A program made the translations under genes and the position numbers. From CBFGRU01 sp965651255 (GTDB lineage Bacteria > Planctomycetota > Phycisphaerae > Phycisphaerales > SM1A02): DNA of 8,279 bases. The stretch spans positions 1 to 8,279 of the forward strand of contig CBFGRU010000132.1 of the NCBI GenBank assembly GCA_965651255.1, read 5' to 3'. Numbering within the stretch: position 1 is the stretch's first letter; every line of letters starts with the position of its first letter. Positions 1 to 5,268 of the stretch are shown piece after piece. The notes below the pieces were generated by a model. The model was not told the origin of the DNA. It did no database searches and saw nothing but the letters and a program-made list of their open reading frames with translations.

Positions 1-703
1 GACTTCGGCGGGCGCGCGGGCGCAGCACCATCATCGCGACCAGCGGCAGCAGCGCACCCGGCGCGGGGATGACTTCGCCTTCCAGACGCATTGCGAGGTC
101 GGCGTTTGTAATCCCCTTCCACCCCGGATACATCCACGGGATCGTTCGTCCCCACGCTCGACTGTGGTTGGGGTTGCCTCGGTTGCTCGTTCCGATGTAA
201 CTGCGCGTCAGCGGATAGTTCTGACCCACACCGTAAGGTGATATCCAGAAGATTCCTTCCAGTGTCTCGGCCGGGTCGAGCACGATGTCCAGATTCTCGA
301 ACCGCACCTCCCAGTATCGATACGTCGGATCGGTCGGCCAGAACCCGAGATCCGTGATCGAGGTCGCCCCCTCGATCGTGAGAAACGGATCCCACACCGG
401 CGCCCCCTCGAACCACGGCAGCCAATCGTCCTGGTGTTCCATCGTCGTTGCGTGCAGATGAATCCCCCAGTCCCACGGCACGTTCGGCCAGTTGGTGATG
501 AACCAGAACGTCGCGGTGTCGATCCGCGTCCGCTGGGTGATGTGAATGTCATCGGCGGAGATTGCATCCGTCCCGTCGATCACGATGAAGGAGGCCGCGG
601 CGCCGGTGAAGTCATGCGGCTGGTCGAGCAGGATGTCACCCCGCGCGGTGTGCACCACCAGCCCCGCCGCCACCAGCCCAGTCGCGAATGTTGCGTGTCG
701 CAT
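1..703 (-). CDS. PEP-CTERM-type sorted secreted protein (3' end cut by window edge)
   Basis: The frame is open from the ATG at 703-701 to the left edge (234 codons, no stop), so only the last few codons are missing. The start is supported by GGGAGG (minus strand, 717-712) 8 nt upstream. Residues 1-22 look like a Sec signal peptide: Arg2, a hydrophobic core at about 5-17, and a possible cleavage after Ala-Arg-Gly 22. The body (about 23-205) is rich in Trp, Asp and Thr and looks like a beta-rich extracellular domain; I recognise no family or catalytic motif. The C-terminus has the three-part PEP-CTERM layout: IPAPGA at 212-217, a short hydrophobic stretch to about 227, then RPRARR (228-233). 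Proteins with such tails are exported and then processed or anchored by an exosortase-type enzyme, which is not in this window. It is divergent from the exported protein at 816. Sorting-tail assignment is strong; the molecular function is unknown. Confidence 0.88.
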   Translation of the reverse strand, partial: MRHATFATGLVAAGLVVHTARGDILLDQPHDFTGAAASFIVIDGTDAISADDIHITQRTRIDTATFWFITNWPNVPWDWGIHLHATTMEHQDDWLPWFEGAPVWDPFLTIEGATSITDLGFWPTDPTYRYWEVRFENLDIVLDPAETLEGIFWISPYGVGQNYPLTRSYIGTSNRGNPNHSRAWGRTIPWMYPGWKGITNADLAMRLEGEVIPAPGALLPLVAMMVLRPRARRS

Positions 704-815
704 CAGGAACACCTCCCGGTGGCACTTGCAGAGTGGCACACCCACCGGTACCTTACTGGCTGCCTCACGGTGAGGCAAGCAATTTCCGAAGGCAACCATT
801 TTGGGAGGTTTCAAC
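704..815. promoter_or_regulatory. Divergent intergenic control region between two exported-protein genes
   Basis: This 112-bp region must hold the 5' signals for both flanking genes. Both ribosome binding sites are clear: GGGAGG at 803-808 (plus) sits 7 nt before the ATG at 816, and GGGAGG at 717-712 (minus) sits 8 nt before the ATG at 703. Promoter matches are weak. On plus, TTGCAG (726-731), a 17-bp spacer and TACCTT (749-754); on minus, TTGCCT (778-773), a 17-bp spacer and TAAGGT (755-750). Each hexamer matches the sigma-70 consensus at only about half its positions, so these are guesses. Also visible are a direct repeat GTGGCAC (719-725 and 733-739) and an inverted pair CCGGTGG / CCACCGG (716-722 / 742-748). 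Confidence 0.5.
761..777. repeat. 17-bp palindrome TGCCTCAC-g-GTGAGGCA, candidate operator
   Basis: The two 8-bp arms are perfect reverse complements around a single central G. The site lies roughly mid-way between the two divergent starts, about 39 bp before the ATG at 816 and 58 bp before the ATG at 703. Size and symmetry fit a site for a dimeric repressor or activator able to act on both genes; a short hairpin in the plus-strand leader is the alternative. No regulator gene is in the window and no family can be named from the sequence alone. Confidence 0.4.
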
Positions 816-2366
816 ATGAACGGGTTGATCTGGGTTCTCGGGGGCGCGGTGTGCTGCGCTGCATCCGGTTCTCTGTCTCACGCACAGCCGGTGCCGGAGA
901 GCAAAGGGCGGCAACTGGTTGATCCCGGGCCGATCGATGTGCCGGTGAACGAACCGGTGATCGCGTTTCAGAACACGGACACGGTGGGCCCCACCCTGAT
1001 GGTGATGTGGCAGGTGCAGGATGTGCCGGGGCCGGGCGAGGTCGAAGCACCGTTGCGGTTCGAGTACGCCACCGCCGTCTTTGACAATGTGCAGGATCGG
1101 TGGGTGTTCACCGATCGGGGGGCAGTGCCCGCCCCGCTGGAGATCATGGAGCATTTCGACCCGACTCTGGCCGCGGGGATCAAGACCGGCACGAACTCGG
1201 CGCGGTACACCGGCGCGGGGGCGGGTTGGGCATTTGATCAATCACAGTTGCCAGTCGAAAACGCCTTTCTCCTTCGTACCGATCCATCCGACCCGCTGGA
1301 GTTTGATCCGCTGCTTTCGGAGTGGCTGGATGAGTGCATCGTGCGGTACACGAAACTGCGTGCGGTGGAGGTGGGAGCGGCCACACTCTCGACGACGATG
1401 CATTTGCTTTCTACCATCGTGGATTTCGAGAGTGTCTGTGGAGAATCTGGCCAGGTGCTCCTCCGCCGCTCGGTGAACAACGGCGTTTCCTGGTCGAACT
1501 GGCTGCCGGTGGTGGATGAGCACGGCCCGGTGATCGGCTTCCCCTCCAAACCCGTGCTGGTCGTGGACATTCAAGTCATCGGCGGCGCGCAGTCATACTT
1601 CTCGTACCTCGATGAGCAGGCCAGTTACATCCGCATCGCTCGCGCGGATGATGCTGCCGTCCCGGCATGGAGCGATGCCGGGCTGAACGTGACGCCGACG
1701 CTTCCCATCGGCATGGGGCAGACGTACTTCGACGCGGCGAAGACGTATGTGGCGGGTGAATTCGAGATCGGGCCGTTTACCTCGATGGCGGTCGCACCCG
1801 ACGGCGAGACGATGTACGTCGTGTATCACGATCTGGCCGGTCCGCCGCAGGGCAACGATGGAGATTTCGACATCTACATCGCTCGCCGCCTCTTCAATGA
1901 ACAGACCAGCCAGTACGAATGGAAGGCCCCGAAGAAGGTGAATCTCGATGCGCCGCATGTGCGGAGCGACCAGTTCATGCCGGTGATGGAGATCGAATCC
2001 GATGGCCGCATCCACATCGCATGGTACGACACGCGGGGCGACCTCCGCGCGCCGGGACAGGATGTGACGATTTCGCTGTTCTACGCCTGGAGCGATGATC
2101 AGGGCGAGACGTTTACCGAGATTCAGTTGGATGATCAGATCATCAAGACGGAGGAACTGTCGAACCCGAAGTTCATCGGGGACGGGCTGGATATGGCGTT
2201 CAGTGGAACCTCGCTGCTGATCAGCGCCATGGGAACATCGCATGTGCGCGTGTATCCCGGCCCACCGGACTACGAGCAACAGATGCTCGGCGGATTCATC
2301 CCCGGCGGTCCGGGGCAGCCCGTGCAGGAAAACGAGGCGATCTACATCTACCGCGTTGACTGGTGA
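816..2366 (+). CDS. Secreted sialidase/BNR-like beta-propeller protein, function unknown
   Basis: The protein has 516 residues. I chose the ATG at 816 over the in-frame TTG at 801 because GGGAGG (803-808) lies 7 nt before the ATG and inside the longer version. Residues 1-23 resemble a signal peptide with a good signal-peptidase site (Ser-His-Ala 23 before Gln24), although the n-region has no Lys or Arg, which is unusual. The sequence carries Asp-box-like repeats typical of sialidase-fold propellers: SVNNGVSW (219-226, degenerate) and SDDQGETF (426-433, good). It also has DGRIHIAWYDTRGD (396-409) and APDGETMYVVYHD (327-339), phrases common in BNR/sialidase-like exported proteins. I see no N-terminal Arg-Ile-Pro motif of true sialidases, so enzymatic sialidase activity is not supported. 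It ends in YIYRVDW with no sorting tail or membrane segment, so it is probably soluble or non-covalently held outside the inner membrane. It is divergent from the PEP-CTERM gene and convergent with the cyclase gene. Confidence 0.85.
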   Translation: MNGLIWVLGGAVCCAASGSLSHAQPVPESKGRQLVDPGPIDVPVNEPVIAFQNTDTVGPTLMVMWQVQDVPGPGEVEAPLRFEYATAVFDNVQDRWVFTDRGAVPAPLEIMEHFDPTLAAGIKTGTNSARYTGAGAGWAFDQSQLPVENAFLLRTDPSDPLEFDPLLSEWLDECIVRYTKLRAVEVGAATLSTTMHLLSTIVDFESVCGESGQVLLRRSVNNGVSWSNWLPVVDEHGPVIGFPSKPVLVVDIQVIGGAQSYFSYLDEQASYIRIARADDAAVPAWSDAGLNVTPTLPIGMGQTYFDAAKTYVAGEFEIGPFTSMAVAPDGETMYVVYHDLAGPPQGNDGDFDIYIARRLFNEQTSQYEWKAPKKVNLDAPHVRSDQFMPVMEIESDGRIHIAWYDTRGDLRAPGQDVTISLFYAWSDDQGETFTEIQLDDQIIKTEELSNPKFIGDGLDMAFSGTSLLISAMGTSHVRVYPGPPDYEQQMLGGFIPGGPGQPVQENEAIYIYRVDW

Positions 2367-2410
2367 GGCATTCGCATCAACGAGGCCTGACCAACCGAAG
2401 AGACCGTTCA

Positions 2411-2453
2411 CATGAAACAACCGCCCCGGATCGTTCGGGGCGGTTGTTTCATG
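2411..2453. terminator. Strong bidirectional intrinsic terminator between convergent genes
   Basis: A perfect 18-bp inverted repeat (arms 2411-2428 and 2436-2453) flanks a 7-nt loop. The stem has a GC core (CCGCCCCG / CGGGGCGG), an AACAA tract on the outer left side and TTGTTTC on the outer right side, so a U-rich 3' side forms when read from either strand. It lies 44 bp after the stop of the plus-strand gene ending at 2366 and 55 bp beyond the end of the minus-strand gene whose stop is at 2509-2511, exactly where one terminator can serve both. The U-tract is interrupted and lies within the stem rather than after it. Confidence 0.88.
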
Positions 2454-2508
2454 TATCAATTAATACGAACGGATGGGGGAGAGCAAGATGCCAGCGTTCC
2501 GTTCGAGA

Positions 2509-3720
2509 TCAGTCGGGAAGTCTTGTGGACGTTGTGCGATTGCTTCGTAATTGGTCGATGGCTTTGGCGATGCGCGCGTGATCCATCTCGTGGACTTCAA
2601 ATGAGCGGCCGATGCCTTTGAGCATGGAGATGGTCAGCCGGCCACCGAGGTGCTCGCGGAACTCTTCCAGGCCGGCGAGGAGGGTGGGTTGGTCATCGAG
2701 TGCATCATGCCAGAGGGTGAACCCGAGCGCGTGCAGGCAGGTGTGAATGCGGGAAGCATCGGATTCGCTCAGCCAGCCGGCGAGGTGCGAACAGGCGACA
2801 TCGAGGGCGATTCCGATGGCGACGGCCTCGCCGTGCTTGAGTGTGAAGTTGGTCATGACTTCAAGCTTGTGCGCTGCCCAGTGTCCGAAGTCGAGCGGCC
2901 GGGCCTCGTTCAACTCGAAGGGATCGCCGCCGGCGACGATGTGCTCGAGGTGCAATTCGGCGGAGCGCTGGATGATCGGCTCGGCTGCGGAAAGGTCGCG
3001 CGCGTTGATCGCCTCGGCCCGGGCTTCGATGACCTCGAAGAATGATTGATCCTTGATGCAGGCGACTTTCACCGCCTCACTGAACCCGGCCCGCCAGTCG
3101 CGATCGGACAGCGTGGTGAGCGTGTCGAGATCGTTGATCACCGCCCAGGGGGGAACGAAGGTGCCGAGGAAGTTCTTCTTCCCGAAGGCGTTGATGCCGT
3201 TCTTCACGCCGACGCCGGAATCATCCTGCGCGAGTGTGGTCGTCGGGAAACGAATGAGGCGCACTCCGCGGTGCGCAATGGCTGCGGCGTACCCCGCGAC
3301 ATCGAGCATCGCGCCTCCGCCGATCGCGATGACGTACGACCGACGGCAAAGCCCGCCATCGTGGATGGCCTTGATGACCGCTTCGGTGTGGGCGAAGTCA
3401 TTCTTGCACGTTTCGCCGCCCGGAAGCACGACCGGATCGGTCGCGATTTCAAGCTCCGCCGTGCTCTGCGCATGATCCATGGCGCGGGAGAGAAGTTCCG
3501 GCTGAACATCGAGCAGACCCGCATCGAAACAGATGATCGCGCGGCGGGGTTCATCGGGCCCCTTGCGAATCACGCCGCGCAGTGCGTGGTTCTCTGGCGC
3601 GAAGGCGTCGCGCGTAAACCGGACGCGATGGACCCACTCGACGCCGAAGCGACGATCGCGGGCGACGGCGGGCGGTTGACCGTTCGGGCGGGCTGAAGAA
3701 TCGCGTCCGCGGCGGGGCAT
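2509..3720 (-). CDS. 3-dehydroquinate synthase-like sugar phosphate cyclase (EboD-like branch)
   Basis: The protein has 403 residues, somewhat longer than a typical AroB (about 360). I chose the ATG at 3720-3718: AGGA lies just upstream, and the longer open frame to 3960 adds 80 arginine-rich residues with no family resemblance. Visible family signatures are the NAD-site GGGAMLD (134-140), PTTTLAQDDSGVGVKNGIN (159-177) and GKKN (180-183). The zinc ligands expected from the family are present: Glu215 in FSEAVK, His280 in DFGH and His296 in KHGEA. Lys173, Lys182, Asn183, Lys218 and His284 also match catalytic-pocket positions. Differences from AroB are Asp277 where AroB has Asn in NLGH, a shifted Arg (274), no Lys in the segment before DPFE (266-269), and EFREHLGG (353-360) where AroB has its C-terminal Asp-Lys-Lys. 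These features recall the EboD-type cyclases. DHQ synthase converts DAHP to 3-dehydroquinate in the cytoplasm; the substrate here may differ. The gene is monocistronic in this window. Confidence 0.88.
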   Translation of the reverse strand: MPRRGRDSSARPNGQPPAVARDRRFGVEWVHRVRFTRDAFAPENHALRGVIRKGPDEPRRAIICFDAGLLDVQPELLSRAMDHAQSTAELEIATDPVVLPGGETCKNDFAHTEAVIKAIHDGGLCRRSYVIAIGGGAMLDVAGYAAAIAHRGVRLIRFPTTTLAQDDSGVGVKNGINAFGKKNFLGTFVPPWAVINDLDTLTTLSDRDWRAGFSEAVKVACIKDQSFFEVIEARAEAINARDLSAAEPIIQRSAELHLEHIVAGGDPFELNEARPLDFGHWAAHKLEVMTNFTLKHGEAVAIGIALDVACSHLAGWLSESDASRIHTCLHALGFTLWHDALDDQPTLLAGLEEFREHLGGRLTISMLKGIGRSFEVHEMDHARIAKAIDQLRSNRTTSTRLPD

Positions 3721-3795
3721 CGTGATCCTGTAACTGATGCGAGAGAACGAGATTCGTGGCCGCAGCATCCTGCGCAGCCGGGGTACTCGCCATCT

Positions 3796-3907
3796 CCGGT
3801 GGTGTGGAACCGGTGACACTAGGCCGATGTCGCAAAAACCGCAACGCAGCCGCGCGGGCCGTGTTGAATGGTTCAGACGGTGATCCCCGATGTACCGGTG
3901 GTGTGGA
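3796..3907. repeat. 13-bp direct repeat CCGGTGGTGTGGA, two copies 99 bp apart
   Basis: Identical copies lie at 3796-3808 and 3895-3907, and a shorter CCGGTG occurs at 3810-3815. All fall in the gap between the divergent cyclase and efflux genes. The copies may be binding sites or chance in a GC-rich gap; nothing further supports a role. Confidence 0.3.
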
Positions 3908-3924
3908 TGAGCGAGCGGAATGCG

Positions 3925-3958
3925 GCGGGCATATTCGTCCGTTGTTCGATCTGCCCGC
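3925..3958. repeat. Inverted repeat GCGGGCA / TGCCCGC upstream of efflux operon
   Basis: The 7-bp arms (3925-3931 and 3952-3958) are perfect reverse complements separated by 20 bp, and the right arm ends 62 bp before the adaptor start. The position would suit an operator for a repressor of the efflux genes, but the arms are short and GC-rich, and no regulator gene is next to it. Chance is a real alternative. Confidence 0.25.
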
Positions 3959-4020
3959 ATCTACTCCGCCGCGGGAAGCGAACGCCCCATGCAGGCGGAG
4001 CGCCCTAAGGTAGTGACAGC

Positions 4021-5268
4021 ATGCGTCATCTGAGCACCATCATTGTCATTCTTCTCCTCGCTGCGGCTGCGGCGGGGGTGGTGTGGACGGTGTACCAGCG
4101 TCAGCAGCAGGAGGCCGGCGGACCGGAACGCCCCGGCGGTGCGCTTCCGGTGGCGGTGGAGGTGGCGTCAATTGAATCGGGTCTGATGCGCGATGCCCGG
4201 ACGTTGACCGGCACGCTGCAGGCCTCATCCCGCTTTGTTGTCGCTTCAAAGATCGGCGGTCGAATCCAGCAACTGCACGTTGATCTTGGTGATGAGATCA
4301 CCCGTGATCAGGTCGTCGCAGAGATTGACGATGCGGAGCTGGTGCAGTCGGTCGCCCAGGCCGCGGCGGAACTGAAGGTGCGCGAGGCATCGCGTGATCA
4401 GGCATCCAGCGTGCTTGAACTGGCGGCACGGGATCACGAGCGCGTTTTGGCGCTGCGCGAACGGGGCATCGCGCCGGAGAGTCGTGCCGATGAAACCGCG
4501 GCCGCACTTGCCTCAGCGGAAGCCGCATTGGCGGTTGCGCAATCTCAGGTTGCCCAGGCGCAGGCGACACTTGAACTCGCCAACATTCGATTACGCGAAG
4601 CGACGATCGTCGCCAGTTGGAGCGGCAGCGCCCCGGCGGGGGTCGTCAGCGAACGCCACCAGGATGCTGGCAACACGATTCAGTCGGGTGATCCGATCGT
4701 CAGCGTCGTGGTGCTGGACCCATTGACGGTTGTGGTCGCGGTGACGGAGCGTGATTATCCATTGCTGTCGGTCGGGCAGGCCGCGACACTTCAGACCGAT
4801 GCCTTGCCGGGCGATTCGTTCACGGCGAGCGTCGCCCGCATCGCTCCGGTGTTCCGCGAATCATCCCGCCAGGCGCGCGTCGAGTTGCGCGTAGGCAACG
4901 ACAATCAACGACTGAAGCCGGGCATGTTTGTGCGCGTGATGATCGTGCTGCGCGAGATACAGGCCGAGGCGATCGTGCCGACCGCGGCGCTGGCAAAGCG
5001 GCAGGGGCAGGATGTGATCTTCCTGGTGAATGATGATGAATCAACCGTGCGTGCGGTGCACGTGCGCGCGGGCGTCGTCGAGCAGGGCCGGGTCCAGGTG
5101 TCGCCGGTGGATCCGACGGCGGACCTGCGCGGGCCGGTGGTGGTGCTGGGTCATCATTTGCTTGAGGATGGATCAACGATCAAAATCGTGGAAGCGGGGA
5201 TCTCGGAGATTGAAGAGCTCAGCAGTGAAGGGTCGCCGCCGGATGATGCTGCGGGGGCTGGGCCGTGA
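4021..5268 (+). CDS. RND efflux periplasmic adaptor subunit (HlyD/membrane fusion protein family)
   Basis: The protein has 415 residues. It links the inner-membrane RND permease encoded next to it to an outer-membrane channel in a tripartite efflux pump. Residues 4-24 form a hydrophobic N-terminal segment that anchors or exports it; there is no lipobox Cys. The domain order is that of the family: first lipoyl half at about 72-104 (SKIGGRIQQLHVDLGDEI), an Ala/Glu/Gln-rich coiled-coil hairpin at about 106-195, the second lipoyl half at about 196-230 (VVSERHQDAGNTIQSGDPI), a beta-barrel at about 233-312 ending KPGMFVRVMI, and a membrane-proximal domain at about 313-392 beginning with IVPTAAL. 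The second lipoyl half holds ATIVASWSGSAPAGVV where many family members have a compact A-P-x-D-G-V-V, so it looks a few residues longer. The tail after 395 is acidic and probably disordered. The stop overlaps the permease start by 4 bp (GTGA), so translation is likely coupled. The exported compound cannot be told from sequence. Confidence 0.93.
   Translation: MRHLSTIIVILLLAAAAAGVVWTVYQRQQQEAGGPERPGGALPVAVEVASIESGLMRDARTLTGTLQASSRFVVASKIGGRIQQLHVDLGDEITRDQVVAEIDDAELVQSVAQAAAELKVREASRDQASSVLELAARDHERVLALRERGIAPESRADETAAALASAEAALAVAQSQVAQAQATLELANIRLREATIVASWSGSAPAGVVSERHQDAGNTIQSGDPIVSVVVLDPLTVVVAVTERDYPLLSVGQAATLQTDALPGDSFTASVARIAPVFRESSRQARVELRVGNDNQRLKPGMFVRVMIVLREIQAEAIVPTAALAKRQGQDVIFLVNDDESTVRAVHVRAGVVEQGRVQVSPVDPTADLRGPVVVLGHHLLEDGSTIKIVEAGISEIEELSSEGSPPDDAAGAGP

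Larger units (their letters stand above)
3721..4020. other. 300-bp divergent intergenic region, no convincing gene
   Basis: This gap separates the minus-strand cyclase gene from the plus-strand efflux operon and should contain both promoters. Open frames exist on both strands (for example 3756-4013 plus), but they lack a good ribosome binding site and encode unstructured Arg/Ala/Gly-rich peptides. I see no clear sigma-70 promoter; TTGCGG (3844-3839) with TAGTGT (3821-3816) on minus is a poor match with 17-bp spacing. The region has a 13-bp direct repeat and a 7-bp inverted repeat, listed separately. Just before the adaptor start, AAGG (4007-4010) is a weak ribosome binding site 10 nt from the ATG at 4021. 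Confidence 0.5.

Noticed and set aside
801..818. TTG at 801 as the start of the sialidase-like gene
   Set aside because: The better GGGAGG ribosome binding site is inside this extension and is ideally spaced from the ATG at 816.
2130..2144. Palindrome GATGATC-a-GATCATC
   Set aside because: It lies inside a coding sequence reading Asp-Asp-Gln-Ile-Ile and needs no regulatory explanation.
1593..2459. 288-codon open frame on the minus strand across the sialidase-like gene and the terminator
   Set aside because: It is antisense to a well-supported gene and would start inside the terminator region; Arg/His-rich composition is typical of shadow frames in GC-rich DNA.
2363..2621. Short plus-strand frames across the terminator (2363-2581 and 2412-2621)
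   Set aside because: They translate the terminator stem and the antisense of the cyclase C-terminus.
2650..3696. Two long plus-strand frames (2650-3045 and 3046-3696) opposite the cyclase
   Set aside because: Both are antisense to recognisable cyclase motifs and encode no known domain.
3721..3960. An 80-residue N-terminal extension of the cyclase, starting at 3960
   Set aside because: The added residues are Arg/His/Pro-rich with no family similarity; the ATG at 3720 has AGGA upstream and already gives a protein longer than AroB.
3756..4013. 85-codon plus-strand frame before the efflux operon
   Set aside because: There is no ribosome binding site, composition is low-information, and no recognisable features were seen.
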